DNA of 64,000 bases from Apoda limacodes. Its lineage: Eukaryota > Arthropoda > Insecta > Lepidoptera > Limacodidae. Positions 45,061-55,282 of this stretch are shown here, piece after piece. The stretch is taken from positions 16,435,001 through 16,499,000 of the forward strand of contig OX291553.1 of the NCBI GenBank assembly GCA_946406115.1, written 5' to 3'. Both the position numbers and the translations under genes were made by a program. The notes below the pieces were generated by a model. It was not told the DNA's origin and made no database searches. It worked only from the letters and a program-made list of their open reading frames with translations. Positions within the stretch are counted from its first letter, which is position 1. Each line of letters opens with the position of its first letter.

Positions 45061-46040
45061 TTGGCCCATGAGACGCAATCGCCATTGTACAGAGGCTACT
45101 AGAGCGAACGATAAAAACTGGCATTCAATGTCATACTGTGAGCATTGGCGACACTAATGGTCGACCCGACAGACTTTAAAGGAACTTTTTGAAAAACATG
45201 CATCTTTTTTGAGATATCTCAAGTTTTTGGGAAAATAAGACGGAAAATATATAAACATATCCATCTATGTTACTAAGTTTACAACAACTTGGGAGCTTGG
45301 TGCCGTGTTTTTTCTGATACCGATATCAAACTTATCAAAATGCTGGCAAACCTCAATAACTGAAAAAGTCATAGTTTTCGGAATATTTTAGAGTTAGACC
45401 TAATAATTTTGGAAATCTTAGTATAAGCTTTGCGTGGAAGTTTAGCAAACAATATCTATGGTCTTTACTCGTTATAATTCGTGGTAGTAGAGACTAGCCC
45501 GTTATTTGTTGTTTGGACCAAACAAAAGAAACGTTCCATTATCAAAATTTAATTTTAGATATTGTTTCTAAAATACAAAGGCATATTGAATTTTTTTCAT
45601 AGAAAATCAACAATTACTGCAGTAAGTTTGCTTTAAGAAACTCTACACAGGTCATAAATTTGTCTAACTTTCACAATGAATAATTCTAACCGTAACCCTC
45701 ATCACGCTGAAATCTATCTAGAAATGTTAAAAGCTAAATAGTTGTGAAAGTTTGTTTTGGGTAGGAAAAGTTGTAGAAAGTTAAAAGGGTTTTCAATATT
45801 AGAACCTAACGTTCCTAAACTGATATTATTTGCACGTTGTAGGTGTAGTTTCGTACGTATTTACTACATACAAAACGTGCTACTTTACGCCATTTGATCT
45901 GTCTGTCTGTCATGGTCTTTTATAAAGATAAACATGCAATTAGTTAAAGAATAATTCATAAAATTTCATATATCGAACTGGCCAGTGACGACCGACCGCG
46001 CTGCAACGCAAGACGCCACGGCGCTAAATTAAAAAAAAAA
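45061..46040. other. Unassigned DNA
   Basis: AT-rich, no gene; short motifs only. Confidence 0.45.
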
Positions 46041-46360
46041 CCGGCCAAGTGCGAGTCTGGCTTGCGCATCGAGGGTTAAAACTTATTATATGTAAATAGT
46101 TTATCCATCATGAGGTTAATGTACATATACAGATACATGATCAGTTTTTGGGTTTTCACTATATTTGCGATGTTTCAACATCTAACTTCGTGTCAAATAT
46201 CATGATTCTAGGTAAACAGGAAGAACCTCTAGAATTATACAAAAGCATTTTTTTCCCCTGCAAAGAGCTAGGTGAGCTGAGCTTTAACATGCTTTTTAAA
46301 TTCGTTCCATTAATTTCCCGTTCCGTCCAAATCCGTTTCCGGGATTTATTTTGAGGTTAC
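46041..46360 (+). repeat. SINE-like head with a divergent body
   Basis: Starts ccggccaagtgcgagtctgg...gagggtt after a poly-A run. The body ('gtgtcaaatatcatgattct', 'ttccgtccaaatccg') differs from the copies at 8775-9857 and resembles the 55-56 kb family in layout. The 68-codon open frame inside (46148-46354) is not a gene. Confidence 0.55.
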
Positions 46361-47373
46361 ATCGATGCAAAGTTTATGGCAGTTGGATATTTACTTTCGA
46401 ACCCGATTGTATTGAGTCAGCATTGGAAAAGTGACACTTAGTAGGTAATTTCGGCAACCTTGTATAATAAAGTTTTTTTTTAACCAGCCACTGTACGACT
46501 ATATTCTCGTCATTAATATATATACTTGCATATATTTATTTATATATTCATTTTACTTATATAACATGTAATCTATATCTGAATTCGTGTGTAATTACTG
46601 TATATACTGTATTCATTTGTATTTATCTATTTTAATTTTACAGTTAAATTTTAAATTTTCATTGCATAGGTATTTATTTTAGCGTACGCTCTTGTTTCAC
46701 ACATTGTCACTCTAGTTTGTTTGCTGGATGAAATCCCCGCAAGAGATAAGCTCGCTATTTGTACATCACTCTGTTTTTTTTTTTTAATGTTTTAAAATCC
46801 TGTGTACAATAAAAGTTTAAATAAATACACACACATCACATTACACATATCTCATACGTCTCTTTCACGATGCTAATTCAATCCAATTTGATTGGAATGT
46901 AAAATGGCCAGTCCCCATTATGTTCGCATCGAGGATTAACGTCTTAGAATAGGTATTTTTCTTAAAGGAGTAGGTTAGGTTCTTCTTTTAGGTTGCTAAC
47001 TGTTGATATCGATAGGAATGTATCTAAAACACATTTTGAAAATCAGCAAAAATAACAACGAATTTAATTTATAAAGCTGCAGCTACGAGTTAAAACTTTA
47101 ATATGCTTCATAATTATAATGATCCAAATTGTACATTTTATAGAGTAGGCAGACCCAAACTCTTCCCTTTCAATCATCGAAGTCGTAACTGGTTTTTTGG
47201 CACTTTTTTTTAAATATTTACGCACATAGCTAATAGAACGAGGTATATCTAATATGTATGATTGTGGTTTTTTATTAATAGGATTTGTAATTTTTTTAAA
47301 AATTATATATGGCATTTTGTGCGAAGATCACGACACTAGACATGGAGAAATCATAGCACACACAAACACATAC
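46361..47373. other. Unassigned AT-rich DNA
   Basis: Simple-sequence patches (tatata, aatacacacacatcaca). No gene. Confidence 0.45.
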
Positions 47374-47440
47374 ACGACTGAGTGGCGCAACCGAATCATT
47401 GAATGCCATGTCAAAGATCCCAGGTTCGATTCTCGGTATC
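47374..47440 (+). repeat. Possible tRNA-like SINE head
   Basis: 'gactgagtggcgcaacc' could serve as an A box and 'ggttcgattct' (47423-47433) fits the Pol III B-box consensus. The spacing of ~45 nt is plausible. No clear tRNA secondary structure or SINE body can be defined. Confidence 0.35.
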
Positions 47441-47606
47441 AATCAATCAAATCAATATTGTTACAAAGTATGAATTGTAAAGTTGTCTTTCGTCAACTAA
47501 GTCATTAACTGCCTATCATGTTTTGAGACAAGATACCCAGCGTGAATGTTACGATTTCATTTTCATATCGATGGTTACGATATACGAACATTAACATCTT
47601 CGCAAC

Positions 47607-47936
47607 GATTAAGAGGAAATATCTCGCTGTTTTTCACCATACAAAGGTATTCCCCTGTTTCCTCCCTGAATTTTGGCATCGCAGCTGTTATTTTTTATTT
47701 ATGATAGACGTACACAATCACTTTGAAGGTAGGTATGTTTTGATATGCCATTCCAATGAAAAACTGGAGCCCTGCAAATGTCCAAAAAATATTTTTTTTT
47801 TAGACGTGTAATATGAAAACTAATTTTTAAGAAAACAAAACATACAGACATGGACTAATTCATTACCTTTAAATTGAAGTAATTTCTATTAAATTTGGTT
47901 GAGATTTGGAAGAGGAAAGTGGGGAATACAATACCT
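47607..47936 (+). repeat. Left arm of a large inverted repeat pair
   Basis: Matches the reverse complement of 48821-49165: 'ttaagaggaa', 'atacaaa.gtatt.cc', 'ctg.ttt.cctccctg', 'aatttctattaaatttggtt' and 'agatttggaagaggaaagtg'. Strongly diverged, so an old dispersed repeat. Confidence 0.7.
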
Positions 47937-48219
47937 AGATTTTGATCGTTACGACTACGTATAACAGCCCGAGGCGCAGTCCCTATCGCACATATGATGT
48001 TTCCTCTTTATGTTCATAAATCTCTGACCAACTCTTAAAAATAAGAGTCTTGGTGTTATATTATTATTATCTTCCTATTGATAGATACGATAAGTTGGTA
48101 TGGAAATCCATTTATGGAAAAAATCATTCAGACTTACTTTAGGTAATTATAGCTCCTGGTGTTTTTATCAATGAAAACTTCAGCCTTGCCACACCGACGT
48201 GGTAAATCAACCATGGTCG

Positions 48220-48339
48220 TCATAGATTAGAACACTATAGTCATGGATTAGAACACTATATAGTCATGGATTAGAATACTATAGTAATAGATAAGAACAC
48301 TATAGTCATAGATTAGAACACTATCATAGATTACAACTG
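48220..48339 (+). repeat. 21-bp minisatellite
   Basis: About six units of 'tcatagattagaacactatag' with small changes, one unit lengthened by TA. It lies between the arms of the inverted repeat pair. Confidence 0.85.
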
Positions 48340-48365
48340 TAAGCTATTAAATATCATATATCATA

Positions 48366-48394
48366 TAACATATATATATATATATATATATAAT
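48366..48394. repeat. (TA)n microsatellite
   Basis: Uninterrupted TA dinucleotides following 'atcatataaca'. Confidence 0.9.
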
Positions 48395-48432
48395 AGCTTA
48401 TAACAATACAAAACGTTCTTAAAATCCATACT

Positions 48433-48655
48433 AATATTATTAATGCAAAAGTAAAGTCTGCCTGTCTGTCCGTCTGTTACCTCTTCACGCTTAAACCGCT
48501 GTACCGATTAAGATGAAATTTGGCATGAAGATAGTTTAAGTCCCAAGAAAGGACATTGGCTACTTGAAAACGTTAAGTGGGTGTCGGTTTTTCTTCTATA
48601 ATTGAGGAGTTGCCGTTGGTGCGGGTGGAATCGCGGGTAAAAGCTAGTAGCTTAT
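48433..48655 (+). repeat. Dispersed repeat ending 'gggtaaaagctagta'
   Basis: Block order 'actaatattattaatgc', 'gtctgcctgtctgtccgtctg', 'aaaccgctgtaccgattaag', 'atgaaatttggcatgaagat', 'aaggacattggctac' and 'cgcgggtaaaagctag'. It corresponds, reversed, to 57378-57612. Confidence 0.75.
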
Positions 48656-48820
48656 AACTTGTGTTATTGATAAATAATATTTATGGAGGCGCTAGTTATA
48701 TCCCAAACAGAAATAGGTATTTGAAACACATTGGTATATACTGTCTCGCTAGGACCCGGGCCAAAATATCGTTGTGCGAAAGGGACAGCTGTTGATTTTA
48801 CCTAGCTGTAAACATCAAAC

Positions 48821-49165
48821 GTATGGTATTTCCCACTTTTCTCTTCCAAATCTTAACCAAATTTAATAAAAATTACTTCACTAGAAAGATGATAAATTAT
48901 TCTGTGTCTTGTATGTATTGTTTTCTTAAAAAATGGTTCACATAATTGTATCTACAGAACACGTCTACAGATGTAATAAAAAAGAGGCAATTTTTCAGGC
49001 TCCCAGTTTTTCATAGGAATGTTATATCAAAAAAGCAAAAGATACAGACATAGATTTGTGTATATCTCTCATACATAAAATAAATAACAGCTTTAATGTC
49101 AAAATCCAGGAAGGAAACAGGATATAATACGTTTGTATGGGTAAAAAAAAACCTTCCTCTTAAGG
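48821..49165 (-). repeat. Right arm of a large inverted repeat pair
   Basis: Inverted partner of 47607-47936, with the interval containing the minisatellite and the 48433 repeat. Confidence 0.7.
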
Positions 49166-49290
49166 CTGAATTCGAATTGGTTCTGTGGCGGGGATTTTAC
49201 CAATTTCAGATCTTATTTATTTTGTATTAAGAACAGCTTCAGATTGCCATCGCTTTCAGTGGTTGCTCTACTTTATTCATAATTGATTGA

Positions 49291-49575
49291 CTCCCTCGCA
49301 GTCTAGTTGGTAGTGTGGCCAGCTGCTGTGCAGAGGGTGTGGGTTCGATTCCCGCACTGGACAAACATTTATGTCATAACATAAACGTTTGTGTTTGTCT
49401 TGAGTCTGGGTGTATTTATGTATGATATGTATGTATTTACAAAAATAAAGTAATATTTATATATATCTATCCGTTGTCTGGTACCCATAACACAAGCTTT
49501 GCTTACTTTGGGGCTGGAGGGCGCTGTGTGTGATGTCCAAAAATATTTATTTAATATTTATTTATTTATTACTTT
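49291..49575 (+). mobile_element. tRNA-derived SINE
   Basis: The first ~73 bp form a tRNA-like head with an A box (gtctagttggtagtgtgg, from 49301) and a perfect B box (ggttcgattcc, 49342-49352), the internal Pol III promoter. The body 'gtttgtcttgagtctgggtg' and 'tatgtatgatatgtatgta' follows, then 'gagggcgctgtgtgtgatgtcc' and an AT-rich tail with 'ttatttatttatt'. It encodes no protein and depends on a LINE for mobility. Related pieces lie at 40405-40550, 37575-37660 and 49960-50180. Confidence 0.82.
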
Positions 49576-49959
49576 TACTTTAGTTAAATGAAACGCATTT
49601 CATTGTTTTTCTGATTGAGCCGTGTATTATTTGAAACAACTCGTCTCGTGTACGTCACAAGGCGACCACGTTTTGACGGACAACTGATGCGTTGTAAATG
49701 TATTTTTAAATGATTACAAACATCAACATAAGAACGGCCATGTGAGTATAATAACTATGTAGGTATATGTAATGTCATTGCTATTTGCCAAAAAATTAGC
49801 TGGACACAGTACCTCAGCTCACAATGTTTTTTTTTATTTCTAGCAGTTTTAGAAGATGTAGTAGGTACCTATAGTATGAACGTAGGCCTAGTGTAACTTA
49901 GTATTACATTAGTGTACATATAAAAATCTACTCTATGGCTCTGATTTCCTGCTGAATCC

Positions 49960-50180
49960 AAAAGCACGGGTTTTATCTATTTATTTATTTATGAGATAAA
50001 CATTAGTATTTGTCTTCAATCTTGATTTTGCTATGTAATACCTCTGTAGATATGTACTTACAAAAAAATATAAAAACATTTATATCACTGGTACCAATAA
50101 AATATAAACCTTGTTTACCTACTTTTGGAGCACATCCCGTGTTTGATGTTTAGCAATATTTATTTACTTATTCATCATCT
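49960..50180 (+). repeat. Degraded tRNA-derived SINE body
   Basis: 'attagtatttgtcttcaatc', 'ttatatcactggtacc', 'gcacatcccgtgtttgatg' and a 'tttatttacttattc' end follow the body order of the 49291 SINE. The tRNA-like head is missing. Confidence 0.5.
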
Positions 50181-50739
50181 TATTAATTTTGTGATCACCA
50201 TATTTTCCTTTACTAAGAAACGTTGACGTAAATAAAGGTCAACAATATTGCGTACAACAATTCTCAACATTGATATGCTATGTATTGGAATTTGAGTAAT
50301 GTTGGTGAGGCTATATAAATACATACGAGTTTGCTGTGTAAATTCGAATTAACGTTGTTAAAGCATAATAAAAACAGTTGTCACATTTCACGCTGCTGTC
50401 TGTCTGTCCTTCTTTCCTCATACTCAGTCATTACGATAAAAAAGAGCTCGCTTATTAGCTATTTCTGAAAAAGAATCGGGTCACTGGTTGCACGCTCTTC
50501 CGTTCCCTTAATTACAGTCAATGCGTTAAGAATCGCAATTCCTTTTTCTTGGCATTAAAATTAAAAGATATCTCAATAGTCGACACAACTAAAAGGGTTA
50601 CTATTTTCAGTATATAACAATGTACTCTGTGCTTACTATGGATTCTCTTGGAATGCACATGTAGCTGATTTATCTAAGAGTTCATTTCACTCTACACTCA
50701 TTAAGGCGCTTGCAGAACTTTATCCCCATTTCTACTAAA
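50181..50739. other. Unassigned DNA
   Basis: No gene. A small simple-repeat patch, 'ctgtctgtctgtcc', at about 50397-50410. Confidence 0.4.
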
Positions 50740-51190
50740 ATTACACCTCTTTTAGACTACGCCGATGTATGTTAGTTGGACGCCAATGAGGAGCTATTAA
50801 AAAAACTTGAGCGTCTTTAAAACCTATGCATTCGCTATATATACGGTTTACGTAACTATGACCATATCTCCAATTTCAGAACTGAACTCAAGTGGCTCCC
50901 AAACCGTTTTCGACGGAATACTCATACTTTATCCCTTCTTAATAATATTCTCTATAAGCCTGGTAGTCTTTTATATTTAGGTAAAAAAATATATTTTATG
51001 ACATCTTTAAATTAACCTGTGAGACTAGTTACTTCACAATTATTGAAAATTCCACGCAACTTTAGTGATTTTTTTTAATAATTCATTTTCTGTTCAGGCT
51101 GCTATTCTGTGGCATTCTCTTCCGCATACGCTTAGCGTTCTTTCTCTGGGTTTGCTGTAAGAAATCTCTGGCAGAGATACGTACGCCCTT
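50740..51190 (+). pseudogene. LINE C-terminal relic (LINE-D)
   Basis: One frame from about 50749 reads L-L-D-Y-A-D-V-C, stop (50773), L-D-A-N-E-E-L-L-K-K-L-E-R-L, stop (50818), N-L-C-I-R-Y-I-Y-G-L, Y-D-H-I-S-N-F-R-T-E-L-K-W-L-P, then L-L-N-N-I-L-Y. Further on come V-Q-A-A-I-L-W-H-S-L-P in a shifted frame. This is the thumb and C-terminal region typical of insect LINE polyproteins (D-Y-x-D-V, K-L-E-R-L-Q-N, W-N-S-L-P). Stops and a shift mark it as dead. It ends near 'tacaataaagg'. Confidence 0.75.
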
Positions 51191-51254
51191 TGTACTATTT
51201 TTCTAGAATTATAATTTCTTGTAATGTTTTTTTTTTGTACAATAAAGGATGAAA

Positions 51255-51853
51255 AATGAAAATTGTAACACTCATTTATGTGTTTGTGGTAAATCTGTGA
51301 ATGAATTAGGACATCATGGACTCTCTTGTACAAAGAACACTGGCCGCTTTTACCTTCACGGTACTATCAATGATTTTATTAGCAGATCTCTTGCTGCTGC
51401 TTCCATTCCTGCAATTTGAGAACCATCTGGCATGTTAAGAGACGATGGAAGAAGGCCAGATGGCGCAACACTAGTACCGTGGATATTGGGACGTACTCTG
51501 GTATCAGATGCTTCGTGTGCTGACACAGTAGCTCCTTCTTACGTCCAAGAGTACTTCTGTTAGGGCTAGCAACTGAACAAGTACAGTTACGCAAGCGTCG
51601 CAAATTATCCTCATTAATTAGTAATAATTACGAGTTGGTGGCGCATGCTGTGGAAACGTTGGGTCCAGGGTCATCAAACACGAAGGTTTTTATAAAAGAA
51701 TTATCCAAACGATTAGTCCTTGCATCTGGAGACTTTAAAGCTGGTCATTACCTTGCTCAAAGGCTGAGCCTCGTCATTAAGCGAGGTAATGCTGCCAGTA
51801 TATTAGACACCATGCCTAAAAATTATACTTTAGACGAGGTATTCTTATTATAA
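51255..51853 (+). pseudogene. Relic with R2-like zinc knuckle and endonuclease motif
   Basis: In one frame (51255-51563): L-C-V-C-G-K...G-H-H-G-L-S-C, a C-x-C...H...C knuckle, then L-H-G-T-I-N-D-F-I, one stop (51417-51419), E-P-S-G, R-R-P-D-G, S-D-A-S-C. The frame shifts near 51540 and stays open to TAA at 51851-51853 (A-V-E-T-L-G-P, L-A-Q-R-L-S, R-G-N-A-A-S). The order CCHC, (R)H, EP, (K/R)PD, D-A/D-x matches the C-terminal restriction-like endonuclease of R2-type LINEs as I remember it, and many invertebrate mobile-element proteins share this ending. Only one nonsense codon and one shift separate it from an open frame. Confidence 0.6.
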
Positions 51854-51859
51854 TAAAAT

Positions 51860-52600
51860 AAGATATGTAGCTTTAGTGGTAGGTTGATTTCGTCTATGTG
51901 TTAGTGTATAGGCAAAATTTAAGATTTAAATTAAAAAAAAAATGTAATTATTTTTTGTAAATTAATATAAATTAATTTAGAAAAGTAACACTTATTAAAA
52001 TCAAATAGCCCGCGTATAAGTTGAACCAGTTAAACTTACTTGCTTACTTACCTACTTGCTTGTTGTAGGTACTTAGTTTTTAGGATTTTTAAATGAATAA
52101 AAAAAAACCTATCAGAATTATTCCTCCTCTATTACATACCTAACTTCGTAGATACTAATATCTGACGAAGCCACGCGATTAAAGTGTGTCCGTCGGGAGT
52201 GAAAGAAAGCTCGGCAATTAGTCATTGGCAATGACGAGTTGATGTACACGACGTATGTACACTGAGTAGATTATTTTTAACCCATTAAAGAGTGTGTGAC
52301 ATTTTTGTTGTAGACATACAAAAGACGCTATTTTATGTAACTAACTCTCATCAATCAGTGATATAATAATGTTTTATTAGTCCTCCCTAAACTATGGGTC
52401 CTACCTAACCACTGGTGGGTCTCAAATACGAATTGGTTATGGGCCTCAAAGCAAATTTTTTTACAGACAACCATTTATTGATTTTTTGGATTTGGAATGA
52501 AAGGAAAATGTCGCAAAAATCTTTAAAAAGTACATTAAAAGTCTATTAATTTGAATTTGACCCTAGTGGCTGATGGATTACATCAGAAAATTGCGTTTTA
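51860..52600. other. Unassigned DNA
   Basis: AT-rich, poly-A patches, no gene recognised. Confidence 0.45.
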
Positions 52601-52790
52601 GATTTCCGTACCCAAAGGTTACTAAATCTACGCTGTCTGTCCGACCATTTTAGACCAAAATAGATAGAAGCATGAAATCTTAAAAGAATAATGGCGGATT
52701 ATTTAACGAATAATCATTTTTTTATGTCCGTAAATTACGTAAACGGAAACCAAGGTGCGCGAATCCGCCTTGCACTTGACTGATTTTTAG
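52601..52790 (-). repeat. SINE-like repeat, minus strand
   Basis: The minus strand reads a head (gtgcaaggcggattcgcg) at 52760-52780 and a tail complement (ttccgtacccaaagg on the plus strand) at 52603, with GGAC-type remnants at 52630. The body is short and diverged. Confidence 0.6.
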
Positions 52791-53515
52791 GGCCTACTGC
52801 AGTGCAAATTATAGACAATCGTTGGTACTCAAAATCTTATTAGGCATATTTCCAATATTGACATAATATTTTCGTGTCTGTATTTGACCTAGTTTCATAT
52901 GGGGATGCATAAAAGCTAAAAGAATCGACGCACCTTCTTTGGCCAAACCCCAAAAGCTATTGACATGCAACCTTTTTTGGTTAATAACCACGAAGTCATA
53001 GTTTCTTATTTTCAGATTTACTACCATAGTTATAAGCAATCACATAAAATCTACGTTTGGTGCTAAAAATTATAAAAGTAATAGCATTATTACTTATAAC
53101 TTAATAATATTTTACAATTGTGATTACATGACAGGTTAACCCAGTGCCCAAACCGCAGGGCGTAATAAATTGGTCCTTTGTTCTTTCTGCAAAGAGTTCC
53201 ACGTAGAAAAGGTTACGAAAAGCTAATATAAGGTAAATTATTTGGATATCAAAATTTATATCAAAAGGGAATATCCTAAACCTCTAAAATAAAAATTGCT
53301 AATGGATTTTTCAGTATCACTTGGATTCTGTTTCCTTTCAGTTGTCAATGAATACGTTTGCAAAAAAATATTTATTCAAAACTTAGTAGGTATCTACTTG
53401 GTTTGAAATTTTAATTACCTACATATCTGATAAAAAAAATTGGTTTGTTAATTGCACAAAAATATACATAGCATTACATAAAATATACCCAAATTACAAT
53501 TTGTTTTACATTAAC
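52791..53515. other. Unassigned DNA
   Basis: A 76-codon minus-strand frame (52809-53039) is not recognised. No gene called. Confidence 0.4.
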
Positions 53516-54028
53516 AGGGCGATATAGGCCAGAAAGCTAATTTCTGTAATTCTAACGTTGTGTATGTAAATGTACTATAAATCACTAGATAATGTCATAT
53601 AAATTACTATGAGATTTATATGTTATATACTTCTTAAGTAATTTATATCGTAATGACGCCTTGAAACTCTAAATTTTTTGTATGGAATTTAACGTTATTA
53701 CCGTTTTGTAGTTACATTTTTTGAATTTTCGCTACAACTTAGATTCTATGCACTAGATAACAAGCTATTCTAATTATTTAACCTCACTTTCATTACAAGC
53801 AAATGCAAAACACGCTTTAAAAATTTGCACAAGTGTTGAAGCAACGGTCACTTCCAGATTTTTTATTGCATTAAATACAATAAATGAAAATCATTCAGTA
53901 AGGTTTTACATTTTACTAGACAAAAGCAAGTTTTATAACATATATTTTTTTTCAATGCTTTAGATGCTATAGTTTAGCCACAAAATGTGCACAAAAACGG
54001 CGTATTTTCGCGGTCTAGCCTATACCCT
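53516..54028 (+). mobile_element. TIR element copy 2 (MITE-like)
   Basis: 513 bp starting agggcgatataggccaga and ending with the near-complement tctagcctataccct, i.e. imperfect ~17-bp terminal inverted repeats. A diverged inverted copy lies at 39203-39699. It has no coding capacity. The TIRs are preserved better here than in copy 1. Confidence 0.75.
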
Positions 54029-54332
54029 AGCCTTAAGACTACGACACAGTCGCGTGAGAATATGTTACCTAGGTAGGTAACTACTTAGGTAAGTAGGTAC
54101 GTAATTTTACGCGTCAATATCGCACCACCTTATAGGTACTTAGATACATTATATAATTAATCTGTATAACAGACATCTTCATAACGGGTTAATTATTTCA
54201 AAGTAACAACAAAGAAAAGTTAATAACTTAAAAAACTCTTTTGTCTTGTTAGTTGTTTCTAGAAAGTTTTCAATTCTAATTTTTAAACGATAATTTCGTT
54301 AAAAATAGTTAAAAGCTAGGTTTAAAAATTAC
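54029..54332. other. Putative start of intron 1 (minus strand)
   Basis: AT-rich. If the exon at 54333-54503 is real, this is the beginning of its first intron (minus strand, gtaatttttaaacc). 'aggtaggtaactacttagg' repeats lie at 54070-54110. Confidence 0.35.
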
Positions 54333-54503
54333 CTTCGCCGCTCCCGCCGCAGTATCGATTGGCACCACCAGATCGGTCCCACAGTCCCACGTCCGACCGC
54401 TGGCCTCCACCGCAAACCAGCAAGCAATGCAAATTTAAATAAACTACACAACTCACTTGTCAATAACTAACACATAATTTAACCAGCAAAATCAGAAATC
54501 ACT
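54333..54503 (-). other. Candidate minus-strand 5' untranslated exon
   Basis: The minus strand reads an arthropod initiator (TCAGT, 54501-54505), then ~170 bases with increasing GC, ending ggagcggcgaag|gtaattttt, a good 5' splice site after 54333. The only ATG (near 54465) opens a two-codon frame ending TAG, so the exon would be untranslated and coding would start in an exon further left. The 'gtgttagttattgacaagtg' context and CpG-rich exon end resemble insect 5' UTRs. This is the only place in the window with initiator, GC-rich exon and donor in correct order. Confidence 0.5.
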
Positions 54504-54599
54504 GATGCCGGTTGTTGTCCACTTTTTACTATAAAAAAAAAACAAAAAAAACGAAAACCAAGCTGTTTGAAGTAGATTTTTTCTTTTTTTTTTTAGTAC

Positions 54600-54830
54600 T
54601 ACGCAAATCGTGCAAGCGCGTCGCGTGAAAGTTTTATGACGTTCTCTTTTCCATTATTTCGGCGCGTACGAGATGAAAGTTTTCAGCGCTGCGTTTGAAA
54701 GCGATGTGCTTTGTTACGCAATACACTGCGACGTTGAGCCGCCAGGGGGCAGCGCGGCAGTGGCGCAGTGACGGGCATGCGCACTTCTTACTATGCCTTT
54801 CGCTATTGGACTGACTATCGCACATCATAA
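54600..54830 (-). promoter_or_regulatory. GC-rich candidate promoter
   Basis: CpG-rich block directly upstream of the candidate exon. It includes gggcatgcgca (54773-54783), very close to the NRF1/Ewg consensus TGCGCATGCGC, and ccgccagggggcagcg (54739-54754), close to the CTCF core. A second initiator-like TCAGT lies at 54811. Poly-A and poly-T runs separate it from the exon. It may be bidirectional. Confidence 0.5.
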
Positions 54831-55282
54831 AAACTTACAATACTTCCTACTGTAACATGTCAACATTAATAAATGCTAAGATTTATCTCATTTCAGATTG
54901 AAAGTTCAGCAAAAAGGTTAGGAACCTATTTGACTAGTTAGATTTCATTATAATAGGCAACTGGGTTCCTTACATATTTTGCACCTTGGTTTTTGTATGT
55001 ATAATTACAGTATGTAATGTGAAGTAAAAAATCATTTCTTAGGTATTGTATTTTAGGCAGACAAACAATCCACATATGGCATATGCATATTGTAATAGAA
55101 ACAAACTTAATATTCGTAACTAGGTCTCGTTTTTTGAGTGGGTAAATTGGAGGAGGAAAGAAGAACATTGAAGAAAATTTGAAAAGTCACCTCAAGGCTG
55201 CGTCTGGTTTCCTCACCAAAGTAGCTCAATTACAATGACCGTTCTTACTTCGAGTTTTCAGAAATGTTATCTTATATCAGCT
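54831..55282. other. Unassigned DNA right of the promoter
   Basis: No exon or gene identified on either strand. A 76-codon minus-strand frame (54938-55168) is unrecognised. Confidence 0.4.

Noticed and set aside
49291..49363. Functional tRNA gene
   Set aside because: A and B boxes are present, but a SINE body follows and further copies occur; it is a tRNA-derived SINE head.
54575..54595. Plus-strand splice acceptor (poly-T followed by AG) next to the GC-rich block
   Set aside because: The poly-T run is a simple-sequence tract and no open exon follows.
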